A program made the position numbers and the translations under genes. Shown here piece by piece: positions 34,216 to 45,250 of a stretch of DNA of 64,000 nucleotides (positions are counted from its first letter, which is position 1; each line of letters opens with the position of its first letter). The notes under the pieces are model-generated. The model was not told where the DNA came from. It was given only the letters and a program-made list of their open reading frames with translations, and searched no databases. Location: assembly GCA_963920705.1 (NCBI GenBank), contig OY987230.1, forward strand, positions 7,511,185 to 7,575,184, given 5' to 3'. This DNA comes from Odiellus spinosus (Eukaryota > Arthropoda > Arachnida > Opiliones > Phalangiidae).

Positions 34216-34488
34216 AAAAAGATGAAAATAAAAATTAGAATTAAGTGAAAAATTAAATCTTCTTAAAATTAGAATTAAGTGAAAAATTAAATCTTCTTAA
34301 AATTAGAATTAAGTGAAAAATTAAATCTTCGATTTGGTATCGTTACATGCTGTTACTAATTATAACACTGTTCAATCCTTTTCACCTCTTTTCATATGGC
34401 AGGCGCGTGGAAACTCAGATTTTAATACAATTTCATTACGTCCGAAGCAACTGGATGAAACCCGCCCGTAGGGCGGGCTTTCAGCTAG

Positions 34489-34793
34489 TCCAAAAATAAA
34501 ATTATGGAATCTCGTAGTATGGATTCAATTAGACCAGGGAAGCTTCCATAAATATGTGTAAAAATTTATTATATTGGATCAGAGCCTTCAAAACATTTAT
34601 GGAAAGTCCCTATTGAGAAAAGCACGTTTTTTTATGAATACTTTCTTACAGTAAACAGTCTAATCAGAAGTGATTCACACAAGTAAAAGCTTCCACGCGA
34701 ATCTCTAGCAACCTTGGACTTCCCATACAACACAATAAGGGTTTATTTGGACAGTTATTGAAGAATAAAAAATGTTTTACACTTGAAATAGCG
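34489..34793. other. no feature seen
   Basis: Unassigned AT-rich sequence between the Helitron-like element and the next MITE. Confidence 0.35.
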
Positions 34794-34798
34794 TATTA

Positions 34799-35116
34799 CC
34801 AAGAATCCATTCAGGTACCATAAGAATATGGGAGCGTAGCTTTAGCCTCTGATACCATCCTCCCAAACTTTACAACAAAAGTTCGTCCACAATTTTCGCA
34901 ACATTTGTACGCTTTGATCTTTTTTCGGTCGGCTCCATTTTTATTACCCAAAATATTAAGTCAAGGTCGTTAGTGGCGCGGGTTAATAATAGATATCAGG
35001 AACGATTTACTTGAAAAATCGATTTGAAGCAGACGAACTTTTGCTACAAAGTTTGGGAGGATGGTTTTTGAATCGCGGCCCTCCCATATTCTTATGGAAC
35101 CTGAATGAATTCTTGG
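34799..35116 (+). mobile_element. CCAAGAATCC MITE, 5-6 bp duplication, copy 1
   Basis: Ends CCAAGAATCCATTCAGGTAC and CCTGAATGAATTCTTGG are inverted. TATTA(C) lies on both sides (34794-34798 and 35117-35121). Interior words CATCCTCCCAAACTT / AAGTTTGGGAGGATGG form a second inverted pair. Near-identical to 62787 and to the inverted copy at 44924. Confidence 0.85.
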
Positions 35117-35456
35117 TATTACTACTAATTTAAACCTTTAAATTGTTCAGGGAAAAACCGAGGAAAAACAGTGTAGATGGTCAGGAAAACCTGGAAAAGT
35201 CAGGAAATTTTGTTATGAAAAATCTGCGCCAACCCTGATCTAGATTCATGGAGATCCTGCATTCCTCATATAAGGGCCATGAGTCGCTAGTGCTTATATG
35301 GGAGTTCAGAATCTTCATGAATCCAGTTAAGCCTATTTTCTGAGTAAGTTTTCAATTTATTTCTAGTTTAATATTTATTTTTACTGTTGGATTAGGTCCA
35401 TTTAATCTTTGTATCTTATCTGATATTTTTCAAATTCCTTGATTTTTCTGGATTAA
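35117..35456. repeat. GTCAGGAAA unit and family A core fragment
   Basis: 35175-35205 has one CTGGAAAAGTCAGGAAATTT unit. 35238-35400 matches the centre and right arm of family A (TTCATGGAGATCCTGCATTC, AAGCCTATTTTCTGAGTAAG) without its terminus. Confidence 0.55.
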
Positions 35457-35855
35457 AGTGAGGCTGTCACCGTTTTTTCAAAAGGCGCCCAATGAATTAA
35501 TTTTCGTACTATTTAAAATCCATATTTATTATTTTGCGCCTATGGGTTGACCCGCTTTTAAGAAACTTCCATATTATTGATGACGTAATTTGATTCTGGA
35601 ACGTATAATTAAAGACACTTTTCGTATGAAAGGTGGGACTCTTTGGATTATGTACTTGCACGCGAAAGATCGCGAGAATCAACTGTAGGCTATAAGAAAC
35701 GTAGCCATGATGACGTAGTATTGCGGAAAAATTTGATTACTTTTTACTGTAACGGTAAAATTTTCCATGATATTTGAATCGTATTTTTAACGTTCTTTCC
35801 GCAAATGCTATTAAATTTTATTTGTAGCTCCTGAAAAATCTATGACAACCTCACT
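35457..35855. mobile_element. TTAA-flanked MITE, family B copy
   Basis: AGTGAGGCTGTCACCGTTTT at the left and TCTATGACAACCTCACT at the right are inverted, with TTAA at 35453-35456 and 35856-35859. 399 bp, no coding. Confidence 0.8.
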
Positions 35856-35859
35856 TTAA

Positions 35860-36459
35860 TAACTATATCGCCATCTATTGGTTTTTGGTTCTGAAACCTC
35901 CGGGAATTTCTATTGATTCACTGGTCGTTTTTGAAAAAAAATAATCCAATAGTTTCAAGCATTTTCCGCAATTTAGTCTTCAAATCCGCAAAAAATATCC
36001 CTTAATTTAAGGATCTTTCGGAATATCTCTTAATTGATTCTGAAATCCACGTATAATGGAATTTCTAAAACTTCAGTTAATCTCCCTTCGTAGTAAACCT
36101 AATTATAATCAGGGTTTTGAATCTAATTAGTTCATGACCTATTAAACATTAATTTCGTAAGACTCTTGGCGATAATCAATCAAATTCCAATTCGGTCCAA
36201 TATTATGTAAATTTATTTATTTTATTTCCACGGCGATACAACTTCATTATCAGACCCTTGTAGAAAAATAATTTTTCGTAATGACTAATGCCCGCAATAT
36301 TATTAGGATTATAAAAATAATCGGTCTAATATCGCGATTTAATTACGTCAACAATAATTTTCCAAGATTTAATAGGCGCAAGTCGGTGTCTTTTTCATTT
36401 TTTTCATACCGGAAAATAGGCCTAATACGTGAATATGAAAATAGAAGTTCTCATCACCC
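35860..36459. other. no feature seen
   Basis: AT-rich, no repeat relative recognised; lies upstream of the CpG-rich block. Confidence 0.35.
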
Positions 36460-37150
36460 AATCGGAGGTGGGGAAAGTTGGCGTTAGGGGGAGTTATTTG
36501 GCGGGAGAGGAAACTACGGAAAGGGCGAGCGGATACCTCCAGATTCCCGCGGGCTAGTAGTCGGAGAGAGAGAGAAGCGCGGGCTCGCGGACTGGCGCGA
36601 TCGACGAGAAATAAAAAAGAAGATTCGCGATATCCCCGCCTCGGTCATGCACCTCAAACGCCATCTTTGACAACGAGAAGGAGACTCGAGAGAGCCGAGC
36701 CAGAAAGAGGAAGCCGAAGAGCCCCGGTGACTAAAACTTTTGGCGGAGGACGGAGCCGAGGGCTAGAGAAACGCGCCGCGTTCTCTCTAGATGCTAGCGG
36801 CTACTGGTGGGCAGCGTCGGCGGTAGGGCACGGGTATAGTCGGGCAACGATCGAAGTGTCACTGCTATGGTTCGGAAATATGCCATGCTCACGTAGAAAA
36901 TGCGTTTCATCTATTTAGTGGCTTTATTCTTTTGCTATGGTGCTTCTTATCGAGGACTCGGATTAATCAAACGAAGACGAGGTACGTCCCTTTTTACTAT
37001 ATTTCGGGCGAGTACGGTAGCGAGCCTAGCGACGCGTCGAGTTAAGCCTAACCGCCGTTCGAAAACCGCGAGGGGCCGCGTCTGCACGAATAAAGACGCA
37101 GCGCCTCCTCGAGTTAAGCCTCGCCGCCTCGTACGTTAATATACGCGGGA
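36460..37150 (+). promoter_or_regulatory. CpG-rich promoter / 5' UTR candidate
   Basis: An abrupt GC- and CpG-rich island in otherwise AT-rich DNA, with many CGCG, GCGCG and TCGCGG words and purine-rich GAGAGAGAGAGAAG. It surrounds the signal-peptide exon at 36900. A 146-codon frame across it (36478-36918) is rich in Arg, Glu and Ser, consistent with GC-rich 5' UTR rather than a protein. No TATA box seen. Confidence 0.5.
36900..36981 (+). CDS. possible first coding exon with signal peptide (partial gene)
   Basis: ATG in a good context (GAAAATGC) starts MRFIYLVALFFCYGASYRGL and then GLIKRRR, after which a consensus donor AG|GTACGT occurs (36981/36982; phase 1). The first 17 residues are a textbook signal peptide: basic residue, hydrophobic core LVALFF, small residues GAS before the likely cleavage. 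The KRRR could be a processing site or incidental. Downstream exons were not found, and the next several kilobases are repeat-filled, so the intron would be long. Receptor or secreted product is inference. Confidence 0.45.
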
Positions 37151-38404
37151 ACTGGATGGATAGGGATGTTGGATAGTGCTAAATTTCAAGGCTTAAGTAA
37201 TCCACCGTATTTCGCTTCCCTCCGTTCCTCGTTTTATCGCCATTAAATTTGCCTTTAATTAACGATGTTTTAAATTATACGACGAGATAATTATTCCAAA
37301 AATCGATTAACTTCCCCCTTTTGGCGACAATTCGTTTAACCCTAAGCCTAACTGTCTGGGAAACGAATGATACTTAAAATTGCTCATTAGAATGCGTATA
37401 TTTATCAAAATTTCATCGTTTCGTTTTATTTTTTATCCTGTGAATATATTAGGCATAACACTTAACCTTTAAAACGGGATTTTTTTATAAGGAGGAAAAT
37501 TTTAGAGTTTATTTTGGGAACGAACTTGAATGATGATGGGAATATTATTTTTTTTTTTCTCCTTTGTTTGGTAGGTAACGGTTTGGGCATGGGGGTACGC
37601 CAGCTGCTTTATTTCACTGCCATTTCTTTCTCAGTGGGCGAATCCAATGCGGAAATTAGATAATACCCACATTGATAGTACAACTTGGAATTTGTATATA
37701 AGGCTAGAAATGTATAAAAAAACAATCTTTTTGTTTGGGAAAGAACCGCGCGCCACACCCCCGTATCAGTGGGAGACCCGTATTTTTTCCAATATTTCTT
37801 ATAATTTCGCACCCACAAGCTCCTGATATATATTTATTATTTAAAATACCAGGCTTTACTCTATTATTAAGTTTCAAAACAACGCGTACACCCACTTGCG
37901 AGAAATCCCTCAAGAAAAAAATGGTAATAATGAGTATTAGTATTTATGTACGTGTACTCTAGCAGTCTAATTACGTTAGTGTGAAATATACAAAAATAAT
38001 GATTACATTTATTATGGATAAATTATTTTGTAACCTTTCAAAAGGTAATACATTTTAGACCTGTAAAAGTTATCCAAGTTTAAAATTGGTGTTAAAAATT
38101 GGCGAATTTGAAAGTCGGGGAATCTATAGTATTCTTAGGTTATACCAGGAGGGGGTCTTCTATAAATGTATCGAAAGTTCTTAAGATCTGATGGCCAGAT
38201 CTTTCGGAAAATTTAGGGATTCACCATCCATGTAGATTACACTTTTACCATTACTATTTTCAACTCTGGAGGATTTTAACTGAAATGTGATCAGGGAATT
38301 TGAAAAATAAAAACCAAAGGAATCCTATCAGGGCTGTTATAATGTATCAAATATGTCGGCTAATTTTGAAATTGGGTTGGAATGTCAGCTATAGGTATAT
38401 GTAA
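37151..38404. other. no feature seen (possible intron)
   Basis: AT-rich. If 36900-36981 is a first exon, this is intronic. No exon-like segment with both splice signals stood out. Confidence 0.3.
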
Positions 38405-39520
38405 ACCTAACTAAAATGTCTGGGAATTTTAAAGTTTATCCAAAAGGTCAGGGAATTTTAAAGTTTATCCAAAAGGTCAGGGAATATTAAAGTTTATCCA
38501 AAAGGTCAGGGAATTTTAAAGTTTATCCAAAAGGTCAGGGAATTTTAAAGTTTGACAAAAAAGTCGGGGAATTTTAAGGTTAGGTAAAAAAGATTAGGGA
38601 CTTTAAAAGTTTGGCCAAAAGATTAGGGACTTCAGAAGTTTGGCCAAAAGATTAGGGACTTTAGAAGTTTGGCCAAAAGATTAGGGACTTTAGAAGTTTG
38701 GCCAAAAGATTAGGGACTTTAGAAGTTTGGCCAAAAGATTAGGGACTTTAGAAGTTTGGCCAAAAGATTAGGGACTTTAGAAGTTTGGCCAAAAGATTAG
38801 GGACTTTAGAAGTTTGGCCAAAAGATTAGGGACTTTAGAAGTTTGGCCAAAAAAAGATTAGGGACTTTAGAAGTTTGGCCAAAAAAAGATTAGGGACTTT
38901 AGAAGTTTGGCCAAAAAAAGATTAGGGACTTTAGAAGTTTGGCCAAAAAAAGATTAGGGACTTTAGAAGTTTGGCCAAAAAAAGATTAGGGACTTTAGAA
39001 GTTTGGCCAAAAAAAGATTAGGGACTTTAGAAGTTTGGCCAAAAAAAGATTAGGGACTTTAAAAGTTTGGCCAAAAAAAGATTAGGGACTTTAAAAGTTT
39101 GGCCAAAAAAAGATTAGGGACTTTAAAAGTTTGGCCAAAAAAAGATTAGGGACTTTAAAAGTTTGGCCAAAAAAAGATTAGGGACTTTAAAAGTTTGGCC
39201 AAAAAAAGATTAGGGACTTTAAAAGTTTGGCCAAAAAAAGATTAAGGACTTTAAAAGTTTGGCCAAAAAAAGATTAGGGACTTTAAAAGTTTGGCCAAAA
39301 AAAGATTAGGGACTTTAAAAGTTTGGCCAAAAAAAGATTAGGGACTTTAAAAGTTTGGCCAAAAAAAGATTAAGGACTTTAAAAGTTTGGCCAAAAAAAG
39401 ATTACGGACTTTAAAAGTTTAGCCAAAAAAAGATTAGGGACTTTTAAGTTTGGCCAAAAGGTCAGGATATAAATAAACCTGACTAAAAGATCAGGGAATT
39501 TTAAAGTTTGACAAGAAGGT
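38405..39520 (+). repeat. 29-bp / 32-bp tandem array, about 35 units
   Basis: It starts with about six GGTCAGGGAATTTTAAAGTT-type units. Then come 29-bp units GATTAGGGACTTTAGAAGTT + TGGCCAAAA (38622-38850), then 19 units at exactly 32 bp, where the A-run is A7 instead of A4 (38857-39433). Within the 32-bp block the word AGAAG changes to AAAAG at about 39050 and stays so. The array ends in older GTCAGGG units. TTAGGG occurs in each unit but is not telomeric. Confidence 0.95.
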
Positions 39521-40546
39521 CAGGGTTCAAGAGAGTTGGGGCGTGTATTCGCAAATGATACAGCGATTAAAAAATCGGCCCTGTCAGTGAAAAGCGAGGG
39601 TTTAATCACATCCCTAAAATCTGTACACCGTTACGCGATTACGTAACTGGCTACAGCCTTTGGGAATGTTAAAAGTGTAGTTGGGCGGCTTATTAGTTGG
39701 CTTAAATTAAGTTATTAAATTTTAGCATTTAAAATGGAAGTAACCATTCAAAATAAAAAAAGCCTTGGCTACAATTGCGCTATTAAGTTTTCTTAAAACC
39801 AAAAATATATTCAAACAGTAAAAAGATGAGTATTTGCGCGAAGCCCTAATTATTTATGCGCTAAATACGTCGCTTTCCTATTAGTCACTTTGAAAGTAGA
39901 CAAAAATTGTACAGCAGAAATCGGTCTATGGTGCGATAAAAATCGCAATGTTGAATCAGCAAAAGTTGTATAACTTTCGCTTTCACATTTCGCGATTAGT
40001 TGTACAACAAAACTTGTAACCCAAGCTTTTCTGCAAAAATCCTATATTCTGAATGGGCCTTTACTTGGCACCGGAAGTAGCGATACCCCCATTTTGAGCT
40101 CGACTAAAACCGTCCCCAAAAAAATTGTACATTCAATTCTGAAGCTTCTATTCCTTTTACTAAATTTTTTATGGTGGCAGGGAAAACGTGGGAAAGTCGA
40201 GAAAAGTAGGGCAATTTAAAATTTAAAATTTTGACGCTATATGTACCCTTATATCACTCTTTAACCTCTCTTTTCACGGTATATTGATTTCGTAGCTTTG
40301 AAAAGATTTCCCCAATGAGTAATTTATCCTAATATTAGGCAAGGTAAAATTTCGACGGCGCGGTGACTCAAAATAGTCTGGACTACTAAATGATTGTCGA
40401 GGAACCGTCAAGTCGCGGTCGATTACGTTTATTACCTGCATGGGAACTAGAGCTACGTTTACGCATAGAAACACTATGAAACCAGTTTCAAACGTTATTT
40501 CAAACTTTTTTGAATCAACTTTCCAAACTAATTATGACATTTTTTG
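39521..40546. other. no feature seen
   Basis: Unassigned; the short frame at 40274-40474 (- strand) has no domain signature. Confidence 0.3.
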
Positions 40547-40550
40547 TTAA

Positions 40551-40991
40551 AGGGAGAATGCAACCTAACAACAAGTGATTTTTTTTTTATCGATTCCTTA
40601 TCGTTTAAATAAGCCTAATCGACCAATAAAAAGTTTACAAAACAAATATTAAACTAGAAATAATTTTTAAACTTACCCGGAAAATAGGCTTAGCGAGATT
40701 TATGGAGATCTTGCATTGACTCCGTGTAAGGTCTAGTGACCAATGAGCGAAGACCTGTCGTTCAGGCGAGATCTAAACGAGACTTACGATCGAGTTCGAT
40801 TGGTCATCGCTGGACCTTATACGCGAAGAAATCAGGATCTCCACGAATCCCGCTAAGCCTATTTTCTGGGTAAGTTTTAAATTTATTTCTAGTTTAATAT
40901 TTGTACGTAAATTTTTTAACTGTTGTATTAGGCCTATTTAAACATTAAGGAATCCATTAAAAATCTTCTGTTGTTAGGTTGCATTCTCCCT
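40551..40991. mobile_element. TTAA-flanked MITE, family A, full copy
   Basis: 441 bp from AGGGAGAATGCAACCTAACA to GTTGCATTCTCCCT, with TTAA at 40547-40550 and 40992-40995. The centre carries a second inverted structure around TCTAGTGACCAATGAGCGAA. Its right TTAA is also the left TTAA of the next element. Confidence 0.88.
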
Positions 40992-40995
40992 TTAA

Positions 40996-41433
40996 AGGGA
41001 GGCTGAAGAGGAAAATCAAGTAAAAATTATACTAATTATAAGACCTATCGCGTAGTTTAATCATTCGGGACAATATACCCCAATGATTTTAGAAATCAAA
41101 ATAGATTTCATTGTTTTTTTAAATTGACCCCCCCCCCCCCCTCCAACCAATCGCGGAACGCCCTGCCTTCCAGAGAAATAAATACTCGTGACACGGGCTA
41201 TGTCATTCGCGATTATAGGGTGAGATGTGATAAACGGCGTGCATCGAGTATTTTGTTCGCTGGAAGGTAGGACGTTACGCTTTTGGTTGGAGGGATCAAT
41301 TTAAAAGAACAGTGAAATCTGGATGTATTTTTATTTTTAAAATGATTGGGATACATTTAACTTAATGATTAGCTACGCGGATAGGTCTTCTAATTAGTCG
41401 AAGAATCGCTTGATTTTCCTCTTCATCCTCCCT
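40996..41433. mobile_element. TTAA-flanked MITE, family C, full copy
   Basis: Ends AGGGAGGCTGAAGAGGAAAA and TTTTCCTCTTCATCCTCCCT are inverted; TTAA at 40992-40995 and 41434-41437. The inner arms carry CCTGCCTTCCAG / CTGGAAGGTAGG and contain a poly-C tract (41129-41141). Confidence 0.88.
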
Positions 41434-41489
41434 TTAAAGTAGATCGTCAAACGGAAATACACCGTGTTTATGAATTTGTCTCTAAATCT

Positions 41490-42115
41490 TTAGAAATTGT
41501 AAAAAATTCTCAAGGCTGTTTTTCCATACGCATGACGTCGGTTTTCCTTTTCATTTCTTTGTGCTCCCATAGAATAGCCAAAGAAATCTTATTACTCAAT
41601 GAGGAACGACTCTTCTAATTTGGTCAAAAATCGTCCAAATTGGAAACAATTTCTATAAAATTCGAGCAAATGAAGTAATTTGAATTTAACAAAAGTGGAC
41701 CAAAAATTAAAATGACTTTGATCTTCTTTTGTTGAATTAGGGTTTCCCATTTAGTTTATTTGATCGGATTCAGAACGAATTTTCACAAATTTGATTTTAC
41801 CTCAAAGTTCCGTTGTTCTATATGGGAGGATGTTGAATTGAAGAGGTCGGAGTTTGGACAATATCTCTCAGATTATTTATCTTTATTCATAATTTGAAAT
41901 TATCCGCGGGAACTATGATAAATCTGGAATGTAATTGCGAATATTGAAGTGAATATTAATAATTAATATTTGTGGATTATCTTGTCCAAACCCCGACCTA
42001 TATTGAATTGAAAAGTAAAACCGACGTCACGCTTATGTAAAAACAGATTTGAATTTTTTTCAATTTTCTAAAAATTGACGCGAGATCAATTAGACAAGGC
42101 CCGAATCGAATCAGG
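41490..42115. mobile_element. GACGTCGG foldback, interrupted
   Basis: The left arm (CATGACGTCGGTTTTCCTTT, 41527 onward) is inverted in AAGTAAAACCGACGTCACGC (42010 onward), with GGCCCGAATCGAATCAGG near the right edge. The 162-bp element at 41841 sits between the arms. This shows that the solitary arms elsewhere are halves of a foldback. Confidence 0.65.
41841..42002. mobile_element. hAT-like MITE with 8-bp duplication, nested
   Basis: Ends AAGAGGTCGGAGTTTGGACA and GTCCAAACCCCGACCTATA; exact duplication TTGAATTG (41833-41840 and 42003-42010). A more diverged member of the 29136 family. Confidence 0.85.
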
Positions 42116-42640
42116 GTGCGTGTGACGACATTAGGCCTAACTAAATACAATTAACGGGAAACTTTACGATTTGACCTTTGAATATACGGTTCAAAACGGG
42201 TTTGAAATGTCTATAGTGTGCACGTAGCTTTTGAGAAGGCGAATAGAAAAGTAACCTATTAAGCCTTTGCTAGTACTCTTAGTTCGCAGTGAAATATAGA
42301 AAAATGAGAATTCTTATATAAATAAAGTAGGCGAGCCGCTGTGCCATGACGATCAGAGTCGCGGGAACGATTGGTGGAAACTATACCGTTTTCCCGCCAA
42401 TTTTATAATACACGTATAGAGGAGCAAAGCGTAAATGCTTCTTATTACCGGTTTCTAGGTACAGACACAATCAGAAGTGTATATCGAGAAAGAAGTGTTC
42501 CAAGTTTCTAAAAAATTGTAGGCCAAACTCGCGTCTTTTCGATCAACATACGAAAACGGGGGGAAAATTGGCCACGCGTTACAAGTAGGACTATTAAGTA
42601 TGGACACATATCTTAATAGATAAAGATGGATAACAAACGT
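42116..42640. other. no feature seen
   Basis: Unassigned. Confidence 0.3.
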
Positions 42641-42647
42641 AGTGTTT

Positions 42648-42785
42648 ATAAGCGTCCTCTAACGAACAAGAGTGGCGAAAGTATAGTTAACAAAACCACT
42701 TACGCTGATGGATAGATTAGGCAGACGCACACGAGCTTTTGATACTTACTACTTTGTTCTCCCTCTTCCGTTAGAGGATGCTTAT
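42648..42785. mobile_element. ATAAGCGTCCTCTAACG MITE, copy 1
   Basis: 138 bp with inverted ends ATAAGCGTCCTCTAACG / CGTTAGAGGATGCTTAT; a second copy lies at 61901. Interior ACAAAACC near the left is shared. Target duplication unclear. Confidence 0.75.
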
Positions 42786-43327
42786 GAACGCCAGGTTTAG
42801 TTATTAAGATAGTGGGCTATATAGATACCCAAGACTTAAAACGAGTGGCTGACCACTCTCCGTAATCGATGGACATTCTTGTAGATTTGATTGTACTAAA
42901 GTGATTACGTTAACTTTAGCACTATACCAAAGGCTGTAATCATTTCTGTAATCCACTTAATCGGTGTACAGATTTTAGGGAAGTGGTTAGCCCCTCGTAA
43001 TACGATATTTTAAAATAGAGATTTGAAAGTTTCAAATACGTTTTTCTTACACTTCTTCTGGTCCTACATTTTTTTAAGTGTTTTTTTCTGAACTTCCCAG
43101 GTCCTAATTAGTCTACAACCGTCGTTATTTAGTGGGATGGGTCTCAATGTCGAAATTTTCCCAGATAGTTAACTATAAGTCAGTCTTCTAACAGCGTGAT
43201 AAAACCAATCCTTTGCTCCCAAGAATATAGGAATAAATTTGTTGGGGTGTATAAGCAGACGACGTGAATATCAGTTCTCGTGTGAGCTTTATTGACATAT
43301 ACTTACATTTAATGGCAAGGTTTCTGA
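42786..43327. repeat. unassigned; half copy of the 43328 foldback
   Basis: 43080-43150 (CTGAACTTCCCAGGTCCTAA, CAACCGTCGTTATTTAGTGG) matches the right arm of the following foldback. Confidence 0.45.
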
Positions 43328-43623
43328 TAACCGACCCCCCACCAAATAACGATGGTTTTGACCTAATTAGGACCCGGGGCCGAGTTCAGTAAAAATACTG
43401 AAAAGAATCTTCAACCATCGGAAGTTTGAGAAAAACTCATTTCAAAATTTGTATGTTAAATCCTATAGATTCCAACCTAACCCATTCTATGGGAATTTCA
43501 AATTTTCAAATACGTTTTTCTCAAACCTCCGCTGGTCGGAGATTTTTTTATTATTTTTTTCTGAACTCCTCGGGTCCTAAGTAGTCTATAACCATTGTTA
43601 TTTAGGGGGGGGGGGGTCGGTTA
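43328..43623. mobile_element. foldback element, TAACCGACCCCCC ends
   Basis: ATAACCGACCCCCCACCAAA at the left is inverted in a G-run ending GGGGGGTCGGTTAAC at the right. The arms continue through CCTAATTAGGACCC / GGGTCCTAAGTAG and AGTTTGAGAAAAACTC / GTTTTTCTCAAACCT. Non-coding. Confidence 0.7.
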
Positions 43624-44715
43624 ACGGAAATCTCTCCCATTTAATTATTGTACTTATGGTAGACTGATACTATTTCAATTTTCTACAGAATATGATAAAC
43701 TAAGCCTAGTCTCTAAATTTCTCTAAATCGTATAGTAAATTAATTAATCGGCGTTTGAAAAACTCTTGACCTCACGAAATTCAAACGCCTCGTGTGTTTT
43801 TGAAATAAAAACTCAAGCCTTGTTTGCAATGACGTTTAACATAATGGATCTAGCTTTGCGTGTACCGTTTAACGTTCCATACAGACAGACAGACCTAGAG
43901 AATTCTATATTTTGATTCCTTCCGGTTTTACTACAACTAGGTGGCGCCCTTCTCCTAATATCGCCTTCTGTTAGAATACGATAAAGTCCGTCTACTGGCT
44001 TAGATGCAATATAGCGCGATGATAAAACGTATCATGATAATAGAAACCAGGATTTTCTCTCTCTCCCTGCCTTTGATTATATTTCGTCAATTTCTATGAA
44101 CGAAATACGCATCCCATTCTTTCTTTCCTAAATTGTCAGAGAGCTCTCTTTATCGATTTAAAGCTTTTTCAGTCCGACGTTTCTGTAATAAGTTCCCCAT
44201 CCGTTCCTCTATGCTCGTGGTTTATTTAAAAAAAAAAAAAAAACATACCGTGCTTCCATTTTCGGAAATATATTTTAAAAGTTATATGTCTATATATTTT
44301 GTGGTTCAAGAAAGGTTTACAACATGAAACAAAATTGGGCGGAATAATATATAATGTTATATAACGTATAGTATAAAAGTAGTCTTAGCAAACTAGTTTT
44401 GACCACGCCTTCGCGAGTGTAAGGATAAAACTGTACAGGCTGTGTCAAATTTTTGACTTTTTTTATTTAGGAGCCCCTTATATATCTAGCCCATCATGCA
44501 GTGAGGCTCTGGAGAAGAGATTTAGGGGTAATAAGGTGGGGGTAGGGTGTTTAAATTGACGCATTACGGTATATGTTACGTAACTGATCGGTTTTACATT
44601 CGTTTATTGAAAATTAATTGGCTTTAATTAAAAGCAAAGATTTTTTTCCCTTCCTTTTGTGGATTGTATATATATTTGATTAAAGGCAGAATGCAAACCT
44701 AACAACACTAGCCTT
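43624..44715. other. no feature seen
   Basis: Unassigned, with a small ACAGACAGACAGACC tract at 43878 and an A-run near 44230. Confidence 0.3.
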
Positions 44716-45250
44716 TCTTAATCGATTTGAAACGTTAAAATCAAACCGATATCAAAATCGCTTGGAATCGTTTTAAGCGCCACGTGAGCTGCGTTCATAC
44801 TTGGTATTGGAATCGATTTAAACCGTTTCAAAACGTTTCGCTACAGTCGTGCGAACGGGAAACCATCTTTTCTCGAATCGATTTGATTCGATTTCTCGAA
44901 ACTACTTCGGGAACCAGTTTCATCATGGGAGGGCCGCGATTCAATAACCATCCTCCCAAACTTTGTAGCAAAAGTTCGTCCGCTTCGAATCGATTTTTCT
45001 AGTAAATCGCTCCTGAAATCTATTATTAACCCGCGCCACTAACGACCTTGACATAATATTTTGGGTAAAAAAAATGGAGCCGACCGAAAAAAGATCTAAG
45101 CGTACAAATGTTGGGAAAATTGCAGACGAACTTTTGTTACAAAGTTTGGGAGGATGGTACTAGAGGCTAAAGCTATGCTCACATATTCTTATGGAACCTG
45201 AATGGATTCTTGGTTTCATACTATGAAATAGGAAAATAGGCCAAAAGGTT
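44716..45250 (+). mobile_element. GCTGCGTTCATAC family pieces, interrupted
   Basis: 44716-44785 is a partial copy (TTAATCGATTTGAAACG). A second starts AGCTGCGTTCATACTTGG at 44789 and runs to GGGAACCAGTTTCAT, where the CCAAGAATCC element (44924) interrupts it. In intact relatives this word continues as ACCGATTCGG; here only ACTATG follows the insertion. Confidence 0.6.
44924..45213 (-). mobile_element. CCAAGAATCC MITE, inverted copy nested in GCTGCGTT element
   Basis: Reverse orientation relative to 34799. Exact TTTCAT lies on both sides (44918-44923 and 45214-45219), taken from the host element. The 5' side lacks about 25 bp of terminus, beginning at CATGGGAGGGCCGCGATTC. Confidence 0.8.

Larger units (their letters stand above)
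33035..34488 (+). mobile_element. Helitron-like non-autonomous element
   Basis: The 5' end is TCTTATATATAAAAACCACG preceded by A (33034). The 3' end is a GC hairpin CCCGCCCGTAGGGCGGG followed by CTTTCAGCTAG and then T (34489). TC start, hairpin about 10 nt before a CTAG end, A|T insertion and no target duplication are the Helitron hallmarks. There is no Rep/helicase frame, so it is non-autonomous. The body holds tandem arrays (33640-34215 and 34227-34340) and an inserted hairpin (33753-33897), as in many minisatellite-carrying Helitrons. Confidence 0.8.

Noticed and set aside
38590-39440. TTAGGG words as possible telomeric repeat
   Set aside because: TTAGGG occurs once per 29- or 32-bp unit (GATTAGGGAC), never in direct tandem; not an interstitial telomere.
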